This document shows, piece by piece, positions 17,509 through 27,495 of a stretch of 64,000 nucleotides of DNA. This DNA comes from an uncultured Desulfatitalea sp. Its GTDB lineage: Bacteria; Desulfobacterota; Desulfobacteria; Desulfobacterales; Desulfosarcinaceae. The translations under genes were made by a program, and so were the position numbers. Location of the stretch: positions 1,066,749 to 1,130,748 of the forward strand of contig CALMNL010000004.1 of assembly GCA_937868765.1 (NCBI GenBank), written 5' to 3'. The notes under the pieces are model-generated. The model did no database searches. It saw nothing but the letters and a program-made list of their open reading frames with translations, and was not told where the DNA came from. The first letter of the stretch is position 1; each line of letters starts with the position of its first letter.

Positions 17509-19086
17509 TCACTTGATCACCATCGTCTGCCCCACCATCGGCACCACTGCATCGTAGCCCTTCTCGCGCAGCAGATTTCCGAAGGCCAGGCTTTGTGCTT
17601 CTTCGCCGTGCACCACGGCGATCTTCTTGATCCGCAGCTGGGATTCTTTGAGAAAGCGCAGCATTTCGTTGCGGTCGGCATGGGCCGAAAAGCCGCCGAT
17701 TTTGACCACCTGGGCCTGCAGGGGATACTCTTTGTTCAAGATCTTGACCAGCGGCGGCTGGCCGCTGCGGCCATTGGCGGCATAGGTTTCGCCCAACTCC
17801 TGGATACGACGGCCCAGGGTGTGCTGGGCCATGAAACCCACCATGAGAATGGTGTTCCTGGAGCTGTGCACCTTGTAGCGCAGGTGGTGCAGGATGCGCC
17901 CGGCCTCGCACATGCCCGAGGCGGAGATGACGATGTGCGGATTGTTGTCGCGCATCAGGGCCATGGACTCCTCCACGGTCTGGACGAAATGCACCTGTTT
18001 GAAGTCGAAGGGGTTCTTGCCCCGGCTCAGGAAGGTTTCATGGCTCTCCTGGTCGTATACTTCCGGGTGCTCGGCGAAAACCTTGGTGATGTTGGACGCC
18101 AGGGGGCTGTCCACGTAGACCGGCATGCGCGGCACGGCCCCTTCGTCGTACAGTTCGTGGATCAAGTACAACAGTTCCTGGGTGCGGCCGAAGGCGAACG
18201 AGGGGATCAGCACGCAGCCCCCGCGCTGGAAGGTGGCGTTGAGCGCTTTTTGCAGTTGGGGTTTGAGGTCCGTCACCGGTTCATGGTCGCGGTCGCCGTA
18301 GGTGCTCTCCATGATCAACAGGTCGATATCGCGGTCCTGGGGGTCGAAGTTGTGGCAGGGATTGCGCAGGATCGGCTTGTCGAAACGACCGATGTCGCCG
18401 GTGTAGGCCACCGTGCGCGTGCGGCCGTTGGCCGTGTGGCGCAGGATGCTCACGGCCGATCCCAATATATGGCCGGCCTCGTAGAAGGTGCAGGTCAGGT
18501 CCTGGCCGATGGTCACGGTCTGACGGTAGGGCACGCCGTCCACCTGGCCGAGGGCCTGTTCGGCGTCCGCCACGGTATAGAGGGGCTCGATGGCCTCCAG
18601 GCGGTATTTATACATCAAATCGGCGATGGCTTCCCGGTTGATCTGGTTGCGCCCCTTCTTGAGCATCTTGCGCAGCTGCTCGTATTTGCGCGGGCCGATG
18701 GGCTTGCCGTTCAACGAAGGGCCGTGGGAGAGGGCGCCGCGCACGGTCTTGTAGTTCAGGTACTCGGCGTCCTGCTCCTGGATGTGAGCCGAGTCGGGCA
18801 GCAGGTACGCGCAGGCGTCGGCCGTGCCCCGGGTGCACACGATGCGGCCGGCAAAGCCCTTGTTGACCAAAAGGGGAATGCGGCCCGAGTGATCCACGTG
18901 GGCGTGGGAAAGCACCATGTTGCTGATCATGGCGGCATCGAAGGGCAGCACCCGGTTCTTCTCGGCGGCCTCCCTGCGCCGTCCCTGGTGCAGGCCGCAG
19001 TCAAGCAGTACATGGTCCGTGTCGGTGCCGATGAGATGCATTGAGCCGGTCACTTCTCTGACCGCGCCGTGGAAGGTGACGTGCAT
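17509..19086 (-). CDS. Metallo-beta-lactamase/beta-CASP RNase-like protein
   Basis: Start MHVTFHGA at 19086 follows GAAAGGAAA by about 8 bases, giving 525 residues. It has the MBL zinc motif SHAHVDHSG, beta-CASP motifs (ESTYGDRDHEP, PSFAFGRTQELL, SPLASNITKVF), ASGMCEAGRILHHL and the C-terminal RMMBL GFSAHADRNE. This is the YSH1/CPSF-73-like bacterial group that processes RNA as endo- or 5'-exonuclease. It sits 70 bp after the phosphopantetheinyl transferase on the same strand and may end that long operon. The RNA target is unknown. Confidence 0.93.
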   Translation of the reverse strand: MHVTFHGAVREVTGSMHLIGTDTDHVLLDCGLHQGRRREAAEKNRVLPFDAAMISNMVLSHAHVDHSGRIPLLVNKGFAGRIVCTRGTADACAYLLPDSAHIQEQDAEYLNYKTVRGALSHGPSLNGKPIGPRKYEQLRKMLKKGRNQINREAIADLMYKYRLEAIEPLYTVADAEQALGQVDGVPYRQTVTIGQDLTCTFYEAGHILGSAVSILRHTANGRTRTVAYTGDIGRFDKPILRNPCHNFDPQDRDIDLLIMESTYGDRDHEPVTDLKPQLQKALNATFQRGGCVLIPSFAFGRTQELLYLIHELYDEGAVPRMPVYVDSPLASNITKVFAEHPEVYDQESHETFLSRGKNPFDFKQVHFVQTVEESMALMRDNNPHIVISASGMCEAGRILHHLRYKVHSSRNTILMVGFMAQHTLGRRIQELGETYAANGRSGQPPLVKILNKEYPLQAQVVKIGGFSAHADRNEMLRFLKESQLRIKKIAVVHGEEAQSLAFGNLLREKGYDAVVPMVGQTMVIK

Positions 19087-19156
19087 GATGGTTTCCTTTC
19101 TCTCTTCTGCTTTCTCGTATTCGTCCGCGTACGATTTGTGGGCTTGCTGGCTATGC

Positions 19157-19729
19157 CTAAACATGCCACTGCAAATCCACATGGTCCGACGTCACCGTGG
19201 CCAGGTGATCGTTGCCCACCCAGCAGTGGGTGACGCCCCAGGATTCCGTTTCATACGACAGCCGCAGGCGGTCATCGTCCACGATGGCCTGCACCCGACA
19301 GCGTTCGAGCCCGGTCAAACCTTTTCCCACGGCCTTGAGCACCGCCTCCTTGGCCGTCCAGAAGCGGTAGAAGAGCCGCTCGCTCCGATCCGGGGCCAGG
19401 CCCCACTCGTCGGCATCGGCGATGCGGTCGTAGAGCCGTTCATATACGGGGGCCATCCGTTCCAGGTCGATGCCCACCGGCCGGGGGGAGACCACGGCCG
19501 CCACCATACGCTCCTTGTGGCTCAAGGACCAGTAAAAACCGTTGCTGGGAAGCGGCACGCCGGCGTCGTCCTTTTGCAGTTCGCCCAGAGTCCAACCGCC
19601 ATAGCGGGCCGACAGGACCGCGGCCTCGCGCGCCCGGCGGCGCAGGGCCGCCACCTTGGCACGACGGACCAGGCGCTGGTCATCAGCGCTCACCGCCAGG
19701 ATGACCGGGTGGAGGACGATCTCAGGCAT
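19157..19729 (-). CDS. 4'-phosphopantetheinyl transferase (Sfp type)
   Basis: This 190-residue protein transfers phosphopantetheine from CoA onto acyl or peptidyl carrier proteins. The Mg-binding motifs are clear: VGIDLERM and RFWTAKEAVLKAVGKGL; YWSLSHKE marks the CoA-binding strand. It is somewhat shorter than Sfp (about 225). It overlaps the end of rsmI by 8 bp. No PKS or NRPS is in the window, so a general role in fatty-acid synthesis or a distant cluster is possible. Confidence 0.92.
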   Translation of the reverse strand: MPEIVLHPVILAVSADDQRLVRRAKVAALRRRAREAAVLSARYGGWTLGELQKDDAGVPLPSNGFYWSLSHKERMVAAVVSPRPVGIDLERMAPVYERLYDRIADADEWGLAPDRSERLFYRFWTAKEAVLKAVGKGLTGLERCRVQAIVDDDRLRLSYETESWGVTHCWVGNDHLATVTSDHVDLQWHV

Positions 19730-20609
19730 CAGCCTCCCCGTTTCCGGCCTTCAGTGCCAGGGCCCGTTCATAGACCTGCTTGCGGCTCACCCGGAAACGA
19801 ACGGCCAGCTCCTTGGAAAGGGCCTTGAGGGAGGATTTTTCCCCGGCCAGGGCGCGCCGGATGGCCGCATCCAGATCCTCCACCTCGGCCGGCACCGCAA
19901 CGGCTTCGGCGCCCGCCACCAGCAGCGTGCACTCACCCTTGACGCTTTCCCGGCCCCTGAGGTCGGCCAGGATCTCCGAAAGCCGCCCGCGCAGAAACTC
20001 TTCGTGCAGCTTGGTCAGTTCCCGGGCCAGGACGGCCGGGCGATCGCCCAGGGTGCGGGTGAGCTCTTCCAGAAAAGAGATGAGGCGCTGGGGGGATTGG
20101 TAGAAGATCAAGGTATGGGGCAGATGGGCCAACGCCGCCATTTGCCGGCGGCGTTTGCTCTGGCCGCGCACCGGAAAGCCCACGAAGGTGAACTGGTCCG
20201 TGGGGAGCCCCGCAGCGCTCAGGGCGGTGACGGCCGCCGAGACCCCGGGGATGGGAAAGACCGGAATGCCTTCGGCCACCGCGGCCTGGACCAGCCGGAA
20301 GCCCGGGTCCGAGACCGAGGGCGTGCCGGCATCGGAGACCAGGGCGATGACCGCCCCCTGCGCCAGCTGGACGATCAGCTCGGCGGTGCGCCGGGCCTCG
20401 TTGTGTTCGTGGTAGGAGACCAGTCGGCTGCGGATCTGATAGTGGTCCAGCAGCCGCCGGGTATGTCGGGTGTCTTCGGCGGCGATCAAGTCCGCGCCGG
20501 CGAGCACGGAAAGGGCCCGCAGGGTGATATCGGCCAGGTGGCCGATGGGAGTGGCCACCACGTAGAGCCCGGGCGCCGGCTTTTCAGAGGTAGGCGAGAT
20601 CGAAGGCAT
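19722..20609 (-). CDS. rsmI: 16S rRNA (cytidine1402-2'-O)-methyltransferase RsmI
   Basis: This 295-residue tetrapyrrole-methylase-fold enzyme has the RsmI landmarks LYVVATPIGHLADITLRAL, AEDTRHTRRLL, LVSDAGTPSVSDPG and GFPVRG. It 2'-O-methylates C1402 in the ribosomal P site together with RsmH. Its start overlaps yraN by 26 bp and its end overlaps the next gene by 8 bp. The yraN-rsmI neighbourhood is conserved in many bacteria. Confidence 0.96.
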   Translation of the reverse strand: MPSISPTSEKPAPGLYVVATPIGHLADITLRALSVLAGADLIAAEDTRHTRRLLDHYQIRSRLVSYHEHNEARRTAELIVQLAQGAVIALVSDAGTPSVSDPGFRLVQAAVAEGIPVFPIPGVSAAVTALSAAGLPTDQFTFVGFPVRGQSKRRRQMAALAHLPHTLIFYQSPQRLISFLEELTRTLGDRPAVLARELTKLHEEFLRGRLSEILADLRGRESVKGECTLLVAGAEAVAVPAEVEDLDAAIRRALAGEKSSLKALSKELAVRFRVSRKQVYERALALKAGNGEADA

Positions 20610-20955
20610 TGGCGATCACCTCCACGCGGGGCCGGCCCTGTTCCTGCCGCACGGTCACCACATCGAAACGGGCCTTGGTCTGGGTGCCGCCCCGGGACTT
20701 GAGAAAAGACAGGGCCACCATGGAGAGTTTGCGCTGCTTGGTGGGCGTAAGGGCGGTCTTGGGATCGCCGAACCGGCCGGAGCGGCGGGCCTTGACCTCC
20801 ACGAATACCCACGCGCCGTTGTGCCGGGCGATGATATCGATTTCGCCCAGTCGGGTGCGATAGTTGCGCGCCACGATGGTATAGCCCCGGCTTTCCAAAA
20901 ACGCAACGGCCAGACTTTCGCTGCTCTGGCCATATTGCTGCCGTTCATGGGGCAT
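20584..20955 (-). CDS. yraN: YraN/UPF0102 endonuclease-fold protein
   Basis: ATG 20955 gives 123 residues (MPHERQQYG...), the family norm. A TTG 36 bp further out is less likely. The restriction-nuclease-like core GEIDIIARHNGAWVFVEVKA carries the D...E-x-K residues of the PD-(D/E)xK fold, and ARRSGRFGDP is typical. Its biological role is unsettled, with a link to recombination or replication suggested. It overlaps the end of rnhB by 11 bp. Confidence 0.92.
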   Translation of the reverse strand: MPHERQQYGQSSESLAVAFLESRGYTIVARNYRTRLGEIDIIARHNGAWVFVEVKARRSGRFGDPKTALTPTKQRKLSMVALSFLKSRGGTQTKARFDVVTVRQEQGRPRVEVIANAFDLAYL

Positions 20956-21604
20956 CGGCAGGCATCCCAACGGCCGGGGTCGGCGTTTCAAATTTACAGA
21001 CGTGTTCGCAGACGCCCTTGAAGGTGCGGCGGTGGATGGGGCAGGGCCCGTGGCGGGCGATGGCCGCGCAGTGGGCGGCGGTGGGGTATCCCTTGTGACG
21101 GTCGAAGCCGAACTGGGGAAACTCCTCGTGGTAGCGGTGCATGAGCCGGTCCCGGCTCACCTTGGCCACGATGGAGGCGGCGGCGATGGAAACGCTGCGG
21201 GCATCGCCTTTGACCAGCGGCTTCTGGAGGCAAGCCGAGGCGATGCCGAATTTGCCGTCGATGAGCAGGTAATCGGGCTGCGGCCTGAGGTTGGCCACGG
21301 CCATGACCATGGATAGGCGGGCGGCCTGGAGGATATTGATCCGGTCGATCTCGAGGGGGTCCACGATGCCGATGCCCACGCTTTCGGCGTGGGCATAAAT
21401 GCGATCGTAAAGCCGGGCCCGTTGCAAGGCCGTCAGCTGCTTGGAATCGTTGATCCCGGCGGCATCGAAAGTGGACGGCAGAACGACGGCCGCGGAAACC
21501 ACCGGACCGGCCAAGGGGCCGCGGCCGGCTTCGTCCACGCCGGCGATTTTCGCATACCCCTCGGCCCGCAATGCTTTTTCAAAGGCCCAGAGATCCGCCG
21601 CCAA
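20945..21604 (-). CDS. rnhB: Ribonuclease HII
   Basis: RNase HII removes RNA primers and misincorporated ribonucleotides from DNA. The active-site strand GVDEAGRGPLAGPV holds the first Asp/Glu, and DYLLIDGKF a further Asp; SIAAASIVAKVSRDR and GYPT are family hallmarks. The predicted start is TTG at 21604, only 5 bp after the rplS stop; no ATG or GTG gives a complete fold. rplS-rnhB-yraN order is common in bacteria. Confidence 0.96.
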   Translation of the reverse strand: MAADLWAFEKALRAEGYAKIAGVDEAGRGPLAGPVVSAAVVLPSTFDAAGINDSKQLTALQRARLYDRIYAHAESVGIGIVDPLEIDRINILQAARLSMVMAVANLRPQPDYLLIDGKFGIASACLQKPLVKGDARSVSIAAASIVAKVSRDRLMHRYHEEFPQFGFDRHKGYPTAAHCAAIARHGPCPIHRRTFKGVCEHVCKFETPTPAVGMPADAP

Positions 21605-21608
21605 CGGC

Positions 21609-21956
21609 CTAGTTCACCCGCTTTTCGCGGATACGGGCCGCCTTGCCCTGCAGTTTGCGCAGGTAGTAGATCTTGGCGCGCCGCACCCGGCCGCGGGTGA
21701 TTTTTTCGACGTGGTCGATGATCGGTGAATGGAACGGGAAAATGCGCTCCACGCCCACACCGTAGGAGACCTTGCGCACGGTGAAGGTGGCGTTGATGCC
21801 GCCTTTGCGTTTGGAAATCACTATGCCCTGGAACACCTGAATGCGCTCTTTGTCACCCTCTTTGATCTTAACGTGCACGCGCACGGTGTCGCCCGGCAAA
21901 AAATCGGGCATATCCATGCGCATCTGCTCCCGGTCCAACTGCCTGATCACTTCCAT
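21609..21956 (-). CDS. rplS: 50S ribosomal protein L19
   Basis: At 115 residues it matches L19 along its length ([52 protein letters not shown]). L19 lies at the 30S-50S interface. The ATG is preceded by AGGGAGACAACC. It belongs to the rpsP-rimM-trmD-rplS ribosome/tRNA operon. Confidence 0.98.
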   Translation of the reverse strand: MEVIRQLDREQMRMDMPDFLPGDTVRVHVKIKEGDKERIQVFQGIVISKRKGGINATFTVRKVSYGVGVERIFPFHSPIIDHVEKITRGRVRRAKIYYLRKLQGKAARIREKRVN

Positions 21957-22027
21957 GATGGTTGTCTCCCTTTTTTCGATAAGGCGTTCAAGCTATAGGC
22001 GTACGCCAATTTTACCAGCAGAATGAA

Positions 22028-22606
22028 TCAGCTTTCCACTTTCTGCGTTTCATCTCCGGCGCCACCGGCAAACATCCGGTCCAGCACGATGGACACCGCC
22101 GAGCGCACCGACAGGTGGTTGTATCCGTTGCGACCGGCAATGGGCGCCAATCTGAAGTCCGCCTGGGCCATCAGCTCCGGCGAAAGGCCCCAGGCCGTGC
22201 CGAAAACGAGCAGCACCGGCTGCTCGCCCGCTGCCAGGCGTCTCAGGCCGTTCCAGTCCAAGTCGCTGGCGGCCATCTGGGCGCTGGTGACCACGGTTCG
22301 GGCCGGCTGCCGCCAGCGCGCGCCCAGATCGTCCAGGGCCGACTGGAGCGACGGTTGCAGCCGGATCAAGGCCAGCGCGTCGCGGCGGTCCGGGTTGTAG
22401 CGCGCGCCCGCGCCGGTCACCCAATGGTCGATGATCTGACCCACCAGCCGCTGCTGGTCCACCAGGGGCGTCACCACGTAAAAGGCCTCTACCCCGAAGG
22501 TCCTGGCCGCCCTGGCGATGTCGTGCAGGTCCAGGTTGGTGACCGCCGCGGCAATGGTCTTACCGTTCTTGTCCACCACCGGGTGATGGATCAGGGCCAA
22601 TGCCAC
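22028..22606 (-). CDS. SPOUT RNA methyltransferase (Methyltrn_RNA_4 family)
   Basis: This SAM-dependent RNA methyltransferase of the TM1570-like group typically follows trmD in deltaproteobacteria and Thermotogae. Visible motifs: AVTNLDLHDIARAARTFGVE near the N-terminus, VLLVFGTAWGLSPEL, and the knot motif NGYNHLSVRSAVSIVLDRM. GTG at 22606 (VALALIHHPVVDK) aligns best with the usual family start and gives 192 residues. A GTG at 22636 is an alternative and neither has a strong ribosome site, so coupling to trmD translation is likely (47 bp overlap). The RNA substrate is unknown. Confidence 0.85.
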   Translation of the reverse strand: MALALIHHPVVDKNGKTIAAAVTNLDLHDIARAARTFGVEAFYVVTPLVDQQRLVGQIIDHWVTGAGARYNPDRRDALALIRLQPSLQSALDDLGARWRQPARTVVTSAQMAASDLDWNGLRRLAAGEQPVLLVFGTAWGLSPELMAQADFRLAPIAGRNGYNHLSVRSAVSIVLDRMFAGGAGDETQKVES

Positions 22607-23357
22607 CTTGGCTGCGTATGATGCCTTCGAGCTCACGATGCCATGCGCCAAGCAGCGCCTTCTCCTCTTGGCTGAGCGATGCCCCGCGCAGCAAATCGGG
22701 CCGCCGGGCGAACGTCCGCAGCAAGGCGTCAGCTCGCCGCCAATGGGCGATGCGGTCGTGGTGCCCGGAGAGCAGCACTTCGGGCACCGCCTGCCCCTGG
22801 AACTCCGGCGGCCGGGTGTAATGGGCGTGGTCCAGCCGCTGGTGACCGAACGAGTCCTGCTCGGCCGAATCTTCGTTTCCCAGCACGCCGGGCAGCAGCC
22901 GGATGACGGCATCCAGGACCACCATGGCCGCCACCTCACCGCCGGTCAAAACGAAGTCGCCGATGGAAACCTCCCCATCGACGAACTGTTCGCTGATCCG
23001 TTCGTCCACGCCTTCGTACCGTCCACAGACGATCACCAGCGCCTCGCAGGCAGCCAGTTCCCGGGCCATGGCCTGGTCGAAGCGCCGTCCCTGGGGGCTC
23101 ATCAGCAGCGTGAGGGCCCCGGGGGTCTTCTGTTGGACCTGCCGCAGGGCCGCCGCCAGCGGCTCGGGCTTCATGACCATGCCGCACCCGCCGCCGTAGG
23201 GCCGGTCGTCGGTCACCTTGTGCCGCCCCTGGGCAAAATCCCGGATGTTGACGGCCTCGGCGGCCACGGCGCCGCCCTCGATGGCCCGGCGCATGATCCC
23301 ATTCTCCCAGAAGGCCTGCATCAGTTCCGGAAAAATGGTCAGAACGACTACCTTCAT
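22560..23357 (-). CDS. trmD: tRNA (guanine37-N1)-methyltransferase TrmD
   Basis: This 265-residue TrmD forms m1G37 to prevent frameshifting. It carries the knot motifs CGRYEGVDERI and SIGDFVLTGGE, plus RPYGGGCGMVMKPEP (Cys where Pro or Ala is common). The final 40 residues overlap the next gene in another frame. rimM lies 8 bp upstream. Confidence 0.97.
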   Translation of the reverse strand: MKVVVLTIFPELMQAFWENGIMRRAIEGGAVAAEAVNIRDFAQGRHKVTDDRPYGGGCGMVMKPEPLAAALRQVQQKTPGALTLLMSPQGRRFDQAMARELAACEALVIVCGRYEGVDERISEQFVDGEVSIGDFVLTGGEVAAMVVLDAVIRLLPGVLGNEDSAEQDSFGHQRLDHAHYTRPPEFQGQAVPEVLLSGHHDRIAHWRRADALLRTFARRPDLLRGASLSQEEKALLGAWHRELEGIIRSQGGIGPDPSPGGGQER

Positions 23358-23365
23358 CTAATTGC

Positions 23366-23911
23366 CTATATCAACCCTTCAGGCAATCGAACTTCCATAC
23401 GCTGCCCGGGCACATCGATCTCGAGGACCACCGATTCGATGGCCGGCAGCAAAACCTCCTTGACCGCATGGCCCGGGGGCGTCTGCACCACATAGACATC
23501 GTTGGCGCCCGTGGGGATGATCTGGGTGATCTGCCCCAGATGCTCCCCCTCCGTCGTGTAGACGGCCATGCCGATCAGATCGCTCCAATAGTAGGTATCG
23601 GCCGCAAGGGGCGGCAGATCCTTCTTGGCGATATAGACGCCCCAACCAGCCATGGCTTCGGCCTGATCCCGGCCGGCCACGCCGTCCAAGCCCAGGCGCA
23701 TCACCTGCTTGTGAGGTCGGGACCAGACGATTTCGCGGCGATGGATGCCGCCCTGCGCATCCATCAACATCACCGTGGTATGCACGGCGAAGCAATCGGC
23801 CGATTCGGCGTACGAATAAACCCGCACCGCCCCACCGATGCCATGGGCACCGAGGATCTTGCCGATTTGAACCAGATCGCCTGGGGCAAGAGAGCTATTC
23901 GATGATTTCAA
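23366..23911 (-). CDS. rimM: 16S rRNA processing protein RimM
   Basis: This 181-residue RimM helps mature the 30S head. It has an N-terminal beta-barrel ([19 protein letters not shown]) and a PRC-barrel C-terminal domain ([20 protein letters not shown], then NDVYVV and [13 protein letters not shown]). It overlaps khpA by 17 bp and is followed by trmD, the standard order. Confidence 0.97.
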   Translation of the reverse strand: MKSSNSSLAPGDLVQIGKILGAHGIGGAVRVYSYAESADCFAVHTTVMLMDAQGGIHRREIVWSRPHKQVMRLGLDGVAGRDQAEAMAGWGVYIAKKDLPPLAADTYYWSDLIGMAVYTTEGEHLGQITQIIPTGANDVYVVQTPPGHAVKEVLLPAIESVVLEIDVPGQRMEVRLPEGLI

Positions 23912-24125
23912 GGACCGAACGCTTTTTCATCTTGGCGGACGCGGCGCTCAAAAGGGTGCGAATCGCCTGGGCGGTGCGTCCCTGCTTACCGATGACCTTG
24001 CCCAAATCATCCTTTGCCACTTTGAGCTCCAAGACCGAGGTCTGGTTGCCCTCCACCTCGGTCACCGTAACCTGCTCCGGATGATCCACCAATGCCTGCG
24101 CAATGCTCTTTACCAGGTCTTTCAT
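23895..24125 (-). CDS. khpA: KH-domain RNA-binding protein KhpA
   Basis: This 76-residue single type-II KH domain has the [15 protein letters not shown] loop that binds RNA (GxxG is present as GKQG). It sits between rpsP and rimM as in Firmicutes and deltaproteobacteria, where KhpA acts with KhpB/Jag on small RNAs and cell-wall growth. No khpB is in this window. Confidence 0.95.
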   Translation of the reverse strand: MKDLVKSIAQALVDHPEQVTVTEVEGNQTSVLELKVAKDDLGKVIGKQGRTAQAIRTLLSAASAKMKKRSVLEIIE

Positions 24126-24182
24126 CGCGTACCTCCCCGGATCAACGGTTGCTCAAATTGCGGCGATGCTGCTTCGATGGAG

Positions 24183-24458
24183 CTATTGGGCCGGCTGGGC
24201 CGGTTGCGCCGCCGGGGTGCTCACCCCCTGCTGCTTGAGAAGACTCTTGACGGTGTCCGTGGGAATCGCGCCCTGCTGCAGCCAATAGAGCACCCGGTCG
24301 GTCTTCAACTCCACCTTGGCCGGCGTCTGCAAAGGGTTGTAGGTGCCGACGTTCTCCAGATACCTGCCGTCCCGCGGGCATTCGCTGTCCGCCACCACGA
24401 TGCGGTAGAAGGGTCTCTTGGTGGCGCCGTGTCTGGCCAATCTCATTTTAACTGCCAT
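24183..24458 (-). CDS. rpsP: 30S ribosomal protein S16
   Basis: S16 (91 residues) has the typical start [20 protein letters not shown] and the central [13 protein letters not shown] 10-residue Ala/Gln/Pro tail extends the normal end. AAGGAGAAC precedes the ATG. It is second in the operon headed by ffh. Confidence 0.97.
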   Translation of the reverse strand: MAVKMRLARHGATKRPFYRIVVADSECPRDGRYLENVGTYNPLQTPAKVELKTDRVLYWLQQGAIPTDTVKSLLKQQGVSTPAAQPAQPAQ

Positions 24459-24484
24459 TAACTCGTTCTCCTTTTAAATTCCAT

Positions 24485-25822
<1,338 letters not shown>

Positions 25823-26010
25823 CGTACAACCGCTGGTGCCTTTCCATCAATAAAACTTTGGAAATAAACTTATATAAATGATAAGTCAAGCAAAGAAAAA
25901 AGAGCCGCGCCGACAAGGGGGCCGTCTCGTGGGCCTGCTTCCAGAACGGCGTGCTATAACATTTATAAAGGTGCCGGGCAAGTACCGCTGTCTCTAAAAC
26001 AGGAAAGAAC
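25823..26010. promoter_or_regulatory. Divergent ffh/rlmN promoter region
   Basis: This AT-rich 188 bp gap separates two divergent genes. On the minus strand TTGACT (25889-25884) has TATTTC 17 bases on. On the plus strand TATAAC (about 25952) could be a -10 for rlmN. AGGAAAGAAC supplies the rlmN ribosome site. Assignments are tentative. Confidence 0.4.
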
Positions 26011-27081
26011 GTGCGCGACGATATCAAAGCATTAACCCGGCCGGAGTTGCTCACCTGGCTCGAAACCCGGGGCGAGCGGGCCTTCCGGGCCGACCAGATT
26101 CTCAAGTGGCTCTACGTGCGCCTGGCGGACCGCTTCGAGCAGATGACCGACCTGAACAAGGCCCTGCGCAGCCTTTTGACCGAGCAGTTCGTCATCCATC
26201 GCCTGGGCGTCGCCGACACACGCACGGCCGCCGACGGCACGCGCAAGTTTCTCTTTCGCCTGACCGACGGCCAGACGGTGGAGTCAGTGCTGATACCCGA
26301 GCGCGATCACTTCACCCTGTGCGTCTCCAGCCAGGTGGGCTGTGCCCAGGGGTGCCGCTTCTGTCTCACCGGACAGGGCGGCCTGGTGCGCAACCTGAAC
26401 CATGCCGAGATCGTCGGGCAGGTGTGGGAGACCCGCAAACAGATGGACGACCCGGGCCAGTTGACCAACCTGGTGTTCATGGGCATGGGTGAGCCCCTGG
26501 CCAATTACGACAATCTGGTTAAGGCCATCGAGGTGCTGACCAACAGCGACTGGGGCATGAAGTTCGCCACGCGCCACGTGACGGTTTCCACATCCGGACT
26601 GGTGCCCCGCCTTCTGGATCTGGGACGTGATACGCGCATCAACCCGGCCATCTCCCTCAATGCCGTGGACGACGCCACACGCTCCCGATTGATGCCCATC
26701 AACCGCAAATACCCCATCGCCGACCTGTTGGAGGCCTGCCGGCAGTACAATCTGCCCAAGGGGCGCAAGCTGACGTTCGAGTACATTCTGTTCAAGGACC
26801 TCAATGACGGACCGGAGCAGGCGCGCAGGCTGGCCAAGCTGCTGGCACCGTTGAAGGCCAAGATCAACTTGATACCCTTCAATCCCTATCCGGGCAGCGC
26901 CTTCGACCGCCCCAGCGAAACACGCATCGAGGCCTTCAAAGCGTTTCTGATGGAGAAGCATTTCACCTGCGTGGTGCGGTACAGCAAAGGGCAGGATATC
27001 ATGGCCGCCTGCGGCCAGCTGCGCGGCCAGTCCGGGAAAAGCGGGTCTGGAGGGACCGGCGCAACGGAAGAACCCTCTTAA
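26011..27081 (+). CDS. rlmN: 23S rRNA/tRNA (adenine-C2)-methyltransferase RlmN
   Basis: This 356-residue radical-SAM enzyme makes m2A2503 in 23S rRNA and m2A37 in some tRNAs. The cluster motif is CAQGCRFC (C111, C115, C118), followed by FMGMGEPLANYDN and VTVSTSGLVPR. The C-terminal catalytic Cys appears in IMAACGQLRGQ. A GTG start behind AGGAAAGAAC fits the family N-terminus (LTRPELLTWLETRGE). Confidence 0.97.
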   Translation: MRDDIKALTRPELLTWLETRGERAFRADQILKWLYVRLADRFEQMTDLNKALRSLLTEQFVIHRLGVADTRTAADGTRKFLFRLTDGQTVESVLIPERDHFTLCVSSQVGCAQGCRFCLTGQGGLVRNLNHAEIVGQVWETRKQMDDPGQLTNLVFMGMGEPLANYDNLVKAIEVLTNSDWGMKFATRHVTVSTSGLVPRLLDLGRDTRINPAISLNAVDDATRSRLMPINRKYPIADLLEACRQYNLPKGRKLTFEYILFKDLNDGPEQARRLAKLLAPLKAKINLIPFNPYPGSAFDRPSETRIEAFKAFLMEKHFTCVVRYSKGQDIMAACGQLRGQSGKSGSGGTGATEEPS

Positions 27082-27100
27082 AGACCATCCGGCGATGGCC

Positions 27101-27475
27101 CTATTTGAAAAAACCCTGGTCGACGATCATTTGGTGCAGCTGGGCCTCGCCTTCGATGATCGCTTGGCGCTGTTTTTCGCTCGTAGCCGTCTGGCGGGCC
27201 TGATTCATGATGTGGGCCGCCGTTTCGAAATCCCCATCGCGCCCCAGCGCGATGGCCAGCCCCACGTAAGCTTCGGTGAAAAAGGGATCGAGCTCCTTGG
27301 CGCGTTCGAACTCACGACCGGCATCCTTCCATTTTTCCTGGACCAGCAAGGCATTGCCGTTGGCAAGATGCTGGGCCGGCGTATCCAGGGAGGGTCGCAG
27401 GAAGATGGTGTCGGGACCGCACCCCAACAGCAAGCAGAAGACGATCAACCACCACAAACGCCGGTGCTTTGGCAT
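27101..27475 (-). CDS. TPR-containing lipoprotein
   Basis: ATG 27475 follows a perfect AGGAGG and gives 124 residues. The N-terminus is a lipoprotein signal (MPKHRRLWWLIVFCLLLGC) with lipobox LLGC. The mature part contains about two TPR-like helix pairs (HLANGNALLVQEKWKDAGRE; LDPFFTEAYVGLAIALGR). It likely sits in the outer membrane as an assembly or interaction factor. It lies 20 bp downstream of the LPP20-like gene on the same strand and converges with rlmN. Confidence 0.85.
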   Translation of the reverse strand: MPKHRRLWWLIVFCLLLGCGPDTIFLRPSLDTPAQHLANGNALLVQEKWKDAGREFERAKELDPFFTEAYVGLAIALGRDGDFETAAHIMNQARQTATSEKQRQAIIEGEAQLHQMIVDQGFFK

Positions 27476-27495
27476 GCTGCCTCCTCGCAAACGGG

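Noticed and set aside
17593-19044. 483-codon plus-strand frame over the beta-CASP gene
   Set aside because: The minus strand carries the full MBL/beta-CASP motif set; the plus frame is a mirror.
20956-20991. Longer YraN start at 20991
   Set aside because: It would begin with TTG, lie deep in rnhB, and exceed the usual family length; ATG 20955 fits.
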